A DNA stretch of 64,000 bases from JAFMJV01 sp034436555. Lineage in GTDB: Bacteria > Chloroflexota > Limnocylindria > Limnocylindrales > CSP1-4. Positions within the stretch are counted from its first letter, which is position 1. Each line of letters begins with the position of its first letter. The notes under the pieces are model-generated. The model did no database searches and was not told the origin of the DNA. It saw only the letters and a list, made by a program, of their open reading frames with translations. The stretch lies in contig DAOTUU010000030.1 in assembly GCA_034436555.1 (NCBI GenBank), forward strand, positions 1 to 64,000, read 5' to 3'. This document shows positions 7,901 to 15,146 of the stretch, piece after piece. A program made the position numbers and the translations under genes.

Positions 7901-9166
7901 TCACCGTTCCGAAGGGGTGACCGCGGTGCCACCGGTGCCGCTGGTGCCCTCGGTCCACGGATGGGTCGTGGGCCAGGCCCGAAGCACGGGCCACCGGTGG
8001 TCCAGCCACACCGTGAAGCGGCCCACCGGGTCGCCTGGCCAGCGTGCCCGCTGCTCGCCCAGACCCAGCCAGTCGTCCAGGTGCCAGCAGATGATCGGCG
8101 CCAGCGCCGCGAGATACGCGAACGTGGACCACCAGCCCGTGAACAGCGTGGCGACGTAGATCACGGCCCCGGTCACCACGAACGACCGGGCGGTGCGCAC
8201 CTGGAGGAAGCCGATGATCGCGATGGCTGCCCCGATGGCCAGGCGCACCAGCTGCCACATCGCCTCCGGCATCACGCTCGCGCCCCCGGCGACCCAGCCC
8301 AACGAGTAGTACGGGGTCAGGTGGACGGCGTCCGCCTCCCGGAAGCTCCGCAGGATGGCGGCCGGGCTCCACCACAGCGCCGCCGGGCCCCAGGTCAGCA
8401 GGCTGCCCAGCAGGAACGCGAGCAGCGGCCAGACGAGGCCGCCGTACGCCATCAGGGGCGGGATCCAGGCTGCCGCGTAGGGCTTGAACGCGGCGGCGAC
8501 CGCGATCAGGAAGCCGCCCGCCACCGGCGAGCGCTGTGCCACGAGGAGGGCGACCAGCAGCACCATCCCGGCGCTCGTGTCGTTGGAGCCGTCCGCGGCG
8601 GTCACCAGCAGCGGCGCCAGCATCGCGTAGACGCCCAGGCCCAGGACCCGTCCGCGCACGCCCAGCGCGACCACCATGGCGCACGCGACCAGCAGCTCGA
8701 AGCGCTTCGCGTCCTCCGCGAACCAGAGCCATCCCTGGACGACGGGCCAGTACCAGGCGAGGGCGACCGGTCCATACGCGTAGGGCGCGCCCGGCGGGAA
8801 CGACTCGGGATACCCGATGCCGTATGGGTTGCCGCCGGAGGCGGTCGTCCGGACGGCGGCCTCCACCACCTGGAGCACGTCCGAGAAGCCGCCGTAGGCC
8901 GCTCCGGATCTGAGCGCGAGCCCGGACGCCACGAGGGCGGCCACCGCGAGCCACGGCAGGTGCCACCGGAGCGTCAGCGCGAGCGTGCCGAGACACGCCA
9001 GGAGCGCACCGACGATGCCCATGGGTGGCGTCCCGACGCCCATGGCCAGGAGCGCGGCCACGAACAGGCCAAGCCAGACGGCCAGGTCGCGCTCCGGCGT
9101 GGCGCGGGCGAGCAACCCCGACCCGGACCCGACCGAGGGTGCGGTCCCCGACTCACGCGCGGTCAC
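7901..9166 (-). CDS. Polytopic membrane protein, mannosyltransferase-like (GT87/DUF2029-type)
   Basis: This 421-residue protein has about ten hydrophobic segments. After the first segments comes a loop with GGNPYGIGYPESFPPGAPYAYGP, a layout common in DUF2029/GT87-type glycosyltransferases that use polyprenol-phosphate sugars. Further on are NDTSAGMVLLVALL and FKPYAAAW. No DxD motif is obvious near the N-terminus. The GTG start overlaps the MarR stop (GTGA), so it is probably coupled to that regulator. A frame starting at 9223 would overlap MarR by 60 bases and is less likely. Substrate and acceptor are unknown. Confidence 0.7.
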   Translation of the reverse strand: MTARESGTAPSVGSGSGLLARATPERDLAVWLGLFVAALLAMGVGTPPMGIVGALLACLGTLALTLRWHLPWLAVAALVASGLALRSGAAYGGFSDVLQVVEAAVRTTASGGNPYGIGYPESFPPGAPYAYGPVALAWYWPVVQGWLWFAEDAKRFELLVACAMVVALGVRGRVLGLGVYAMLAPLLVTAADGSNDTSAGMVLLVALLVAQRSPVAGGFLIAVAAAFKPYAAAWIPPLMAYGGLVWPLLAFLLGSLLTWGPAALWWSPAAILRSFREADAVHLTPYYSLGWVAGGASVMPEAMWQLVRLAIGAAIAIIGFLQVRTARSFVVTGAVIYVATLFTGWWSTFAYLAALAPIICWHLDDWLGLGEQRARWPGDPVGRFTVWLDHRWPVLRAWPTTHPWTEGTSGTGGTAVTPSER

Positions 9167-9678
9167 GGACGGCGTGCCGGTCGCGCCAGCTCCTCGAGGA
9201 TCCCGGTCGCCGCTTCCACGCATCGCTGGTCCGCGACCGACCGCGCCCCCAGCAGGCCAGCCAGCATGGACACGCGCCGGTCGCGGTGGTGCTGGAGCAG
9301 CGCGGCACCGGCGGGCGTGGCGGAGACCACGACGAGGCGCCCGTCGGTCGCGCTGCGCGACCGGGTCACCAGACCGTCCGCCACCATGGCGTTCACGAGA
9401 CGCGTCATGGACGGTGCGGTGACACCCTCCGACGCCGCGAGCTGACCGAGCGTGCGGGGACCGCCCAGGACGAGCACCCCCAGGGCGGCGAGGCGAGCGC
9501 TGCTCTGGCCCAGGGCCGCGTCCTCTCTGTGGAGCTGGCGCACGAGATGGGTGGCGACGCTGGTGAGGCGGGTGGCGACCTGTCCCGCATCGACACCTGA
9601 TGTGTCCGCTCCGGACGGGCCGTCGACCGCCTGTGGGGACCGGGTGCCCTTGTGCTTGGACTTCCCCTTCTTGCCCAT
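9163..9678 (-). CDS. MarR-family transcriptional regulator
   Basis: This 171-residue protein has a basic, Lys-rich start (MGKKGKSKHKG) and an unusual polar N-terminal extension of about 30 residues. The winged helix follows around residues 62-125, with LGQLAASEGVTAPSMTRLVNAMVADGLVTRSR and the wing TDGRLVVVSATPAG. Such proteins are dimeric repressors. Directly upstream is the palindrome TTCGTT-GTGCT-AACGAA at 9689-9705, which overlaps the expected promoter and suggests autorepression. The downstream membrane protein is coupled by a GTGA overlap and so would be co-regulated. The inducing ligand is unknown. Confidence 0.9.
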   Translation of the reverse strand: MGKKGKSKHKGTRSPQAVDGPSGADTSGVDAGQVATRLTSVATHLVRQLHREDAALGQSSARLAALGVLVLGGPRTLGQLAASEGVTAPSMTRLVNAMVADGLVTRSRSATDGRLVVVSATPAGAALLQHHRDRRVSMLAGLLGARSVADQRCVEAATGILEELARPARRP

Positions 9679-9688
9679 GACCCGTATC

Positions 9689-9705
9689 TTCGTTGTGCTA
9701 ACGAA
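9689..9705. promoter_or_regulatory. Candidate MarR operator palindrome
   Basis: TTCGTT, 5-base spacer GTGCT, then AACGAA: a perfect 6+6 inverted repeat. It lies 11 to 27 bases upstream of the marR ATG and is far more A/T-rich than its surroundings. Its size and position fit a MarR dimer site; the link is inference. Confidence 0.7.
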
Positions 9706-9765
9706 CGATGGCAAGTGGTCGTGGCGGTCGATCGCAGGGATGCACCAGCCCGGGTGCGGGCCTCG

Positions 9766-9804
9766 GCGTGCCGGCCGTCGCGTGCCGGCCGTGGCGTGCC
9801 GGCC
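9766..9804. repeat. Three tandem 14-bp repeats
   Basis: GCGTGCCGGCC starts at 9766, 9780 and 9794, giving a 14-bp period. The array fills the gap between the Tag stop and the MarR promoter. No function is evident. Confidence 0.6.
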
Positions 9805-9809
9805 ACCGC

Positions 9810-10391
9810 TCACGCGGGTGGCGGTTCGCCTGCGTTGTCCGGGTGACGGAAGCAGTCGATCGTGTGGTCGTTCACCAGGCCGGCCGACTGGAGGTGGGCG
9901 TACACGATGGTGGGCCCCACGAACCGAAAGCCGCGCCTCATGAGTTCCTTCGAGATCGTCTCCGACAGCGGCGTGAAGGCCGGGATGTCGCCCATCCCGC
10001 GCCAGCGGTTGACCAGCGGCGTCCCGTCCACGAACGACCACAGGAAGCCCGACAGTCCGGGGCCCTCCGCGCGCAGCGCCAGAACGGCCCGCGCGTTCTC
10101 GCGAACGGCGTGGATCTTGGCGCGGTTGCGGACGATCCGGGAATCGGTGCGCAGCTCGGCCTGGCGGGCGTCGTCGTAGGCGGCGATGCGCGCCGCGTCG
10201 AACCCCTCGTACGCGGCGCGATAGCCGTCCCGCCGGAACAGGATGGTGCTCCAGGAGAGGCCCGCCTGTGCGCCCTCAAGGCACAGCAGCTCGAAGTGGT
10301 GGTCCTCGTCGTGGACCGGGACGCCCCATTCGATGTCGTGGTAGGCGATCATCCGCGGGTCGGCACCGGCCCAGCCACAGCGCGTGCTCAT
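9810..10391 (-). CDS. tag: DNA-3-methyladenine glycosylase I
   Basis: This 193-residue base-excision repair enzyme removes 3-methyladenine from alkylated DNA. The N-terminal MSTRCGWAG supplies the zinc cysteine. YHDIEWGVPVHDEDHHFELL follows with the conserved His and Glu, then CLEGAQAGLSWSTIL. The C-terminal NDHTIDCFRH gives the remaining His/Cys ligands. Length matches Tag proteins. The ATG overlaps the stop of the upstream HPt-like gene (ATGA), so the two share a transcript and are coupled. The last residues (AGEPPPA) are a short unstructured tail. Confidence 0.93.
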   Translation of the reverse strand: MSTRCGWAGADPRMIAYHDIEWGVPVHDEDHHFELLCLEGAQAGLSWSTILFRRDGYRAAYEGFDAARIAAYDDARQAELRTDSRIVRNRAKIHAVRENARAVLALRAEGPGLSGFLWSFVDGTPLVNRWRGMGDIPAFTPLSETISKELMRRGFRFVGPTIVYAHLQSAGLVNDHTIDCFRHPDNAGEPPPA

Positions 10392-10741
10392 CGCTTCGGC
10401 CATCCGAGCGCCCGCTGCTCGCGCAGCCGCTCCTCCACGCTCCCCAGTGCCGACCCCGTGTCTTCCAGCAGCGCCGCGGTCATCGGATCGTGCCGGCGGA
10501 TGGCGTGCTCGAGCCGTGCCGCATGGTCGGCCAGATCCACGGCGCCCAGTCGCGCTCCGGCCGCCGCGAGGCTCGTCGCCGCGTCCAGGGCGCCGTCCTG
10601 ATCGCCCCGATCCAGCCCGGTCGCGATCCGGCGCCACCATCGGGGCGCGTCATCCAGGAACCGGTCGATGACCTCGGCGACGCGGTCAGGGTCGTCGCCC
10701 AGCGCCTGGAACAGGTCGTCGAGCGCGTCGTCGTCAAGCAC
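10388..10741 (-). CDS. HPt-like four-helix protein without the phospho-histidine
   Basis: This 117-residue protein resembles a histidine phosphotransfer (HPt) domain. It has an acidic first helix (DDALDDLFQALGDDPDRVAEVIDRFLDDAP), then a helix with AATSLAAAGARLGAVDLADHAARLE. In true HPt domains the second helix reads AHxLKGxAxxxGA; here the His is Thr and the Lys is Ala, so it could not carry phosphate. The start is GTG. The stop overlaps the tag start (ATGA). No sensor kinase is near. It may be a structural or receiver-sequestering protein, or an unrelated helical bundle. Confidence 0.55.
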   Translation of the reverse strand: MLDDDALDDLFQALGDDPDRVAEVIDRFLDDAPRWWRRIATGLDRGDQDGALDAATSLAAAGARLGAVDLADHAARLEHAIRRHDPMTAALLEDTGSALGSVEERLREQRALGWPKR

Positions 10742-10778
10742 GCCGTCGTCGGGCGTCAGGACTCGAGCGTCCGGACGC

Positions 10779-11546
10779 TCAGTAGATCATCCGCACGTCG
10801 GACGGCAGATGGACCGTGAACGCCTCGTCCGGCACGACCGCGTCAACGTCCAGGCCGATCACCTGCGTGTGACGCGTGGTGCGGTCCGCGATGTGCTCCG
10901 CGAGGACGGTGACGAATCCGGTGAGGCGGTCCACGCCCACCTCCATCCAGCGATCGGGACGGTCTGTCAGCACGTGGGTGGAGCGCGGCTGCTCTGCCCG
11001 CAGCACGAGCGTCTCTCGCCCGCCCGCCACGTGCGTGGTGCCCGCGAGGGTGACGCGCCCGGTGAGCAGCACGTTGCGGATGAGTCCGTTGGGGTGGACC
11101 AGCGTGTCCACGACGCTCGTCGCGGGCAGCGCGGTGCGCGGCGTCCAGAGCTGCGCGAAGCGCGGCTTGGACGGATCGTCCGCCCCGACCGGCAGCGTCC
11201 GCAGCGGACGGATGCTGGCGCGCTCGTCCAGCGCGTCATAGGTGGTCACCATCGCGCCGTCGCTGGACCACACGCGGTAGTCACGGCTGAGCGGATCGGT
11301 GCTGCGACGCGTCGTGACGCGCGCGAACCCGGGGTGGCGCAGGATCAGCTCGATGGTGCTGAGCTCCTCGCCTCGGGCCGTGCTCAGGCGCTCCTCCACG
11401 CGCATCCGCAGCGTCTGCACCCGCAGCTCCGCATCCACCATGAACGTGAACAGGTCTTCCAGGCGCGGCGCCTGGTCGTCCAGCGCCATGAGCGTGGCGG
11501 AACGATCTGCGGAGGCGGTGGGTGTGACGGCGACGACTTCAGACAT
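10779..11546 (-). CDS. Conserved hypothetical protein, possibly LolA/RseB-like fold
   Basis: I do not recognise this 255-residue protein with certainty. The N-terminal 60 residues look helical (LEDLFTFMVDAELRVQTLRMRVEERL). The rest is beta-rich with GGRETLVLRAEQPRSTHVL and PDRWMEVGVDRLTGFVTVLAEHI, and it ends DEAFTVHLPSDVRMIY. A closing strand pattern of this kind is seen in LolA/RseB-type folds, but there is no signal peptide or lipobox, so that link is weak. Its -10 candidate TACGAT is at 11556-11561. The gene is divergent from the dGTPase. The HPt-like gene begins 37 bases after its stop and may be in the same transcript. Confidence 0.6.
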   Translation of the reverse strand: MSEVVAVTPTASADRSATLMALDDQAPRLEDLFTFMVDAELRVQTLRMRVEERLSTARGEELSTIELILRHPGFARVTTRRSTDPLSRDYRVWSSDGAMVTTYDALDERASIRPLRTLPVGADDPSKPRFAQLWTPRTALPATSVVDTLVHPNGLIRNVLLTGRVTLAGTTHVAGGRETLVLRAEQPRSTHVLTDRPDRWMEVGVDRLTGFVTVLAEHIADRTTRHTQVIGLDVDAVVPDEAFTVHLPSDVRMIY

Positions 11547-11555
11547 GACCGCGCG

Positions 11556-11561
11556 ATCGTA
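11556..11561 (-). promoter_or_regulatory. -10 box of the 10779-11546 gene
   Basis: TACGAT on the minus strand ends nine bases before the ATG at 11546, in the divergent gap with the dGTPase gene. Confidence 0.4.
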
Positions 11562-11639
11562 CAGCAGCGCGCCGGAGCGGCACACGATGGGATCGTGGAC
11601 GGCGCGCCGGTCCAGGCTCGAAAGGTGCATCATCCGCGC

Positions 11640-12692
11640 GTGGAGCGTCCGCCCGTCGGCCCCGCGGCCGGCACCCGGTTCATCCGACGCACGCGTGAGC
11701 GACGCGAGGTCGCGGAGCGCCTGGAGCTCGCCCCCGCGGCGACGCCGGCCGCGGACTCCCGAGGGCGTGCCCGCCCAGAGCCGCAGGATCCCTACCGCAC
11801 CGCCTTCGAGCGCGACCGTGACCGGATCGTCCACTCCAAGGCGTTCCGTCGCCTCAAGCACAAGACCCAGGTGTTCCTCGACCCGGAGGGCGACCACGTC
11901 ATCACGCGCCTCAGCCACACCGTCCAGGTCCACCAGATCGCGCGCTCCCTGGCGGCCGCGCTGTCGCTCAACGAGCCGCTCGCGGAGGCGATCGCGCTGG
12001 GACACGACGTGGGCCACACGCCCTTCGGGCATACCGGCGAGGAGGCGCTGTCGCCCTACTTCCCGTCGACCGGCGGCTGGCACCACGCCGCGCAGAGCGT
12101 GCGCATCTACGAGGTGCTGGAGGACCTGAACCTGTCGTGGGAGGTGCGCGACGGCATCCGCGCCCACTCCTGGAAGGTGGATCCGCCGCCCGCCACCCAG
12201 GAGGCGATGTGCGTCCGATACGCCGATCGGATCGCCTACCTCACCCATGACGCGCTGGACGCGATGCGCGCCGGTGTGCTCACCGAGCGGTCGTTCCCGG
12301 AGGTCGTGTCCCGGCGCTTCGGGCCGCCCGGGAAGGCATGGATCGGGGAGATGATCGAGTCCATCATCGAGGAGTCGCTGCTGGGCGACGAGGTGCGCAT
12401 GGACGCGCAGACGCTCGCCGTGATGCACGAGCTGCGCGACTTCATGTTCCAGCGCGTCTACCTGTCCACGGCGCAGCGCAGTCGAGCGAACGAGGCGGTG
12501 GACCTGCTGCGGCGGCTGATGGACTGGCACCTGGACCATCCCGACGAGCTGCCCGGCTCCTATCGCGACACGCAGGCGGACCGGGTGACCCAGGTGGCCG
12601 ACCATGTCGCAGGGATGACCGACCGGTACGCCCAGCGGATCCACGAGCGGCTGTTCGGGTCGCCCGGCATCAGCGGGGACGCGGCGTGGTGA
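11640..12692 (+). CDS. dgt: Deoxyguanosinetriphosphate triphosphohydrolase-like HD-domain protein
   Basis: This protein of about 350 residues hydrolyses dNTPs to nucleoside and triphosphate. DPYRTAFERDRDRIVHSKAFRRLKHKTQVF is the family N-terminal signature. The HD metal site is complete: RLSHTVQVHQIARSL, then ALGHDVGHTPFGHTGEEAL, and the distal Asp in YADRIAYLTHDALD. The start is uncertain. GTG 11640 gives a family-like N-terminus; GTG 11625 is also possible, and a longer frame upstream overlaps the divergent gene. In many actinobacteria this gene precedes dnaG; here a tiny zinc-ribbon-like ORF follows instead. Confidence 0.9.
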   Translation: MERPPVGPAAGTRFIRRTRERREVAERLELAPAATPAADSRGRARPEPQDPYRTAFERDRDRIVHSKAFRRLKHKTQVFLDPEGDHVITRLSHTVQVHQIARSLAAALSLNEPLAEAIALGHDVGHTPFGHTGEEALSPYFPSTGGWHHAAQSVRIYEVLEDLNLSWEVRDGIRAHSWKVDPPPATQEAMCVRYADRIAYLTHDALDAMRAGVLTERSFPEVVSRRFGPPGKAWIGEMIESIIEESLLGDEVRMDAQTLAVMHELRDFMFQRVYLSTAQRSRANEAVDLLRRLMDWHLDHPDELPGSYRDTQADRVTQVADHVAGMTDRYAQRIHERLFGSPGISGDAAW

Positions 12693-12808
12693 CCCTCACG
12701 CTGCGCGTCCAGCGCTGGCTGTGCTTCTGGCTGGGGCACGCACCCGTGGACGGTCCACCCATCCGCCATTGCCGTCGCTGCGGCCAGGTGCGCAACCTGC
12801 CCGACTGA
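12689..12808 (+). CDS. Tiny CxxC-containing protein coupled to the dGTPase gene
   Basis: This 39-residue reading frame starts with GTG overlapping the dGTPase stop (GTGA). It contains WLCFWLGHAPVDGPPIRHCRRCGQ. The GH, H and CRRC spacing could bind one zinc ion. Support comes from the coupled start and from the zinc-knuckle-like pattern, not from a known family. It could be a chance frame. The bases that follow, up to the -10 box at 12870, hold nothing else. Confidence 0.4.
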   Translation: MTLTLRVQRWLCFWLGHAPVDGPPIRHCRRCGQVRNLPD

Positions 12809-12869
12809 CGGGGGACGGTCGCGCGGCGGCGTGTCCGGGCGGTGCAGCGGGGTCGCGCCACCGCGGACG

Positions 12870-12875
12870 TAGACT
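12870..12875 (+). promoter_or_regulatory. -10 box of the flavin reductase gene
   Basis: TAGACT ends six bases before the ATG at 12882. Confidence 0.45.
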
Positions 12876-12881
12876 GGACGC

Positions 12882-13439
12882 ATGCCCGTCGCCCCCGCCA
12901 TCGACGCCGACCGCTACCGCGCGGTCATGGGCCGCTTCGTCACCGGGGTCACCGTCGTGACGACGCTCGACGGCGGCGGTGCCGTCGCGCCGCACCCGTT
13001 CGGGACCACGGTCAACAGCTTCAGCAGCGTCAGCCTGGAGCCGCCGCTGGTGCTGGTCACCATCGGCCGCGAGCGATCGATCCTGCCCATCCTCGCGCGG
13101 ACCGGCCGGTTTGCGGTCAACATCCTCGCCGAGGGCGCGCAGGCCCTGTCGGACTGCTTCGCGGGGGCACCCGGCCCCATCCCGCGGGAGGCGTTCTGCG
13201 GGGCATCGTGGCAGCCGAGCCCCAGCGGGATGCCCTACCTGGATGCGGCGCTGGCCTGGGTCGACTGTGCGCTGGAGCGGGTCATCGAGGCGGGCGACCA
13301 CGTGATCCACCTGGGCCGCGTGGCGGACCTCCGGGTCAGTTCCTCCAACGCGTGGCCGCTGCTCTACTTCCAGCGGCGCTACCTCCACATCGAGCACGCC
13401 GAGGCGGCCGACCTGCGCGGCAAGCCCGACTCGACGTAG
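12882..13439 (+). CDS. Flavin reductase-like (FMN-binding split barrel) protein
   Basis: This 185-residue protein belongs to the HpaC/flavin reductase domain family, which reduces FMN or FAD with NAD(P)H for a partner oxygenase. Seen are RYRAVMGRFVTGVTVVTTLD at the N-terminus, then TTVNSFSSVSLEPPLVLV (flavin binding) and GRFAVNILAEGAQALSDCF. The domain fills the whole protein. No oxygenase lies next to it. The following alpha/beta hydrolase starts 16 bases downstream, so it may belong to the CoA-type operon behind it. Some relatives bind flavin without reductase activity. Confidence 0.87.
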   Translation: MPVAPAIDADRYRAVMGRFVTGVTVVTTLDGGGAVAPHPFGTTVNSFSSVSLEPPLVLVTIGRERSILPILARTGRFAVNILAEGAQALSDCFAGAPGPIPREAFCGASWQPSPSGMPYLDAALAWVDCALERVIEAGDHVIHLGRVADLRVSSSNAWPLLYFQRRYLHIEHAEAADLRGKPDST

Positions 13440-13455
13440 CGGCCCGGCGCGACGC

Positions 13456-14292
13456 GTGCCCATCGTCACGGCCAACGGCCTGGACATCCACGTCACCATC
13501 GAGGGCGAGGGGCCGCCGTTGCTGCTGCTCCATGGCGCCACGAGCTCCGCCCTGGAGGACTGGTCGGCCCAGCGGCCGTCCTTCCGCCAGCACTTCACCA
13601 TCCACCTCGTGGACGCGCGCGGCCATGCCCGGACCCTGACCCACGGTCCCGATCCCATGGCCGGATGGTCGCGCGACGCGCTCGTGGAGGATCTGGGCGC
13701 GCTCGCGGACGCCCTGGGCCTGGAGCGCTTCCACGTCGCGGGCTTCTCCATGGGGGCGATGACCGCGCTGGCATTCGCGACCCGACATCCGCAGCGACTG
13801 CTCTCGGCGATCCTCGCGGGCATCAGCCCCGAGCGCGATCCGCGCAGCCGGGTGGCGGCACGCCTCATGGACCCGGAGCGGATCGAGCGGGAGGAGCCGG
13901 CGTGGGCCGCGCAGCTCGATCGGCGCCACACGCCCGCCCAGGGCCCCGGTGGCTGGAAGCGACTGCTGCGCACCATCGCCTCGGACACCGCGACCCAGGA
14001 CCTGCTGACCCCGGGGCAGCTGCGGGCGGCGCGCGTGCCGGCGCTCGTGGTCGTGGGCGACCGCGACGTGTTCGTGCCGGTCGACCAGGCGTGGCGACTG
14101 CATCGCCAGCTGCCGGACTCCCGGCTGTTCGTGGTGCCCGGCAGCGGACACGTGGTCACGGTGACACAGCCGTCGCTGCTCACCCAGGCCGCCATCGCGT
14201 TCTGGCGCTCGCTGGAGCGCCCGGAGGGATCCGCACCGGCGCGTCCGATGGGGACGGCGGCGGTGCTCAGGCAGGGAGAGGTGGAGCGCTGA
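13456..14292 (+). CDS. Alpha/beta-fold hydrolase
   Basis: This 278-residue hydrolase has the HG oxyanion loop LLLLHGATSS at about 22-31, the nucleophile elbow VAGFSMGAMTAL at about 94-105, the acid in VVGDRDVFVP, and the catalytic His in VPGSGHVV. The layout is that of a 3-oxoadipate enol-lactonase, epoxide-hydrolase or esterase-type enzyme. The start is GTG, and upstream sequence in frame is not family-like. The stop shares bases with the enoyl-CoA hydratase ATG (TGATG), so translation is coupled. The neighbours suggest a role in breakdown of an acyl-CoA or aromatic intermediate (inference). Confidence 0.85.
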   Translation: MPIVTANGLDIHVTIEGEGPPLLLLHGATSSALEDWSAQRPSFRQHFTIHLVDARGHARTLTHGPDPMAGWSRDALVEDLGALADALGLERFHVAGFSMGAMTALAFATRHPQRLLSAILAGISPERDPRSRVAARLMDPERIEREEPAWAAQLDRRHTPAQGPGGWKRLLRTIASDTATQDLLTPGQLRAARVPALVVVGDRDVFVPVDQAWRLHRQLPDSRLFVVPGSGHVVTVTQPSLLTQAAIAFWRSLERPEGSAPARPMGTAAVLRQGEVER

Positions 14293-15122
14293 TGACCGCA
14301 TCCGGACCCGACGACGCCACGCAGCAGCCCATCCGCGTGGAGCTCCCCGCATCCGACCCCGCGTCCGGTGAGCCGCGGCCCGGTGTGGCTCTCGTGACCA
14401 TCGACCGACCGCGGGTCCTCAACGCCATCGACCACGCCACCATGGATGCCCTGGTGCGGACGCTGGAGGAGTTGGACGCCGACCCCGAGTGCCGGGCCAT
14501 CATCATCACCGGCGCGGGCGAGCGCGCCTTCGCCGCCGGTGCGGACGTCGCGGAGATGGCGCGGCACACGGGCACCACGATCCGGGCCGCCGACCCGTTC
14601 GCCACCTGGGACCGCATCGGGGGCGTCGTCACGCCGATCATCGCGGCGGTGCGCGGATTCGCCCTGGGCGGCGGCTGCGAACTGGCCCTCGCCTGCGACA
14701 TGATCGTGGCCGCGGATGACGCCACGTTCGGGCAGCCGGAGATCCGGCTGGGCATCATGCCCGGGGTGGGCGGCACCCAGCGGCTGGCCCGGGCCGTGGG
14801 CAAGGCGCGCGCCATGGAGCTCATCCTCACCGGGCGCCGCATCCCCGCCACGGAGGCGTTCGCGCTGGGGCTCGTCACGCGCCTCGCGCCCGCCGCGGAG
14901 ACCGTGTCCGCGGCGCTCGCCCTGGGAGCCGAGATCGCGGCGCTCTCGCCGGTCGCGGTGGCGGCCGCGATGCGCGCCATCGAGATCGCCGAGGAGCTGC
15001 CGCTCGCCGACGGGCTGGCTGCGGAGCGCGCCGCGTTCTACGACCTGTTCGACACCGAGGACCAGGCGGAGGGGATGCGCGCGTTCCTCGAGAAGCGCCC
15101 GGCGGTGTGGCGCGGCCGATGA
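14292..15122 (+). CDS. Enoyl-CoA hydratase/isomerase
   Basis: This 276-residue crotonase-fold enzyme adds water across a 2-enoyl-CoA. The first oxyanion-hole segment is RAFAAGADVAEM. The second, AVRGFALGGGCELALACD, carries the first catalytic Glu. The second catalytic Glu is in ATFGQPEIRLGIMPG, followed by GVGGTQRLARAVGK. Both acids are present, so true hydratase activity is expected. The N-terminus has an extra 30 polar residues. The gene is coupled to the hydrolase upstream (TGATG). A dehydrogenase-like gene follows after 24 bases. The thiolase at 20147 could complete a beta-oxidation-type sequence. Confidence 0.93.
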   Translation: MTASGPDDATQQPIRVELPASDPASGEPRPGVALVTIDRPRVLNAIDHATMDALVRTLEELDADPECRAIIITGAGERAFAAGADVAEMARHTGTTIRAADPFATWDRIGGVVTPIIAAVRGFALGGGCELALACDMIVAADDATFGQPEIRLGIMPGVGGTQRLARAVGKARAMELILTGRRIPATEAFALGLVTRLAPAAETVSAALALGAEIAALSPVAVAAAMRAIEIAEELPLADGLAAERAAFYDLFDTEDQAEGMRAFLEKRPAVWRGR

Positions 15123-15146
15123 CCCGGACGCCCGCCCGGACGGTCC

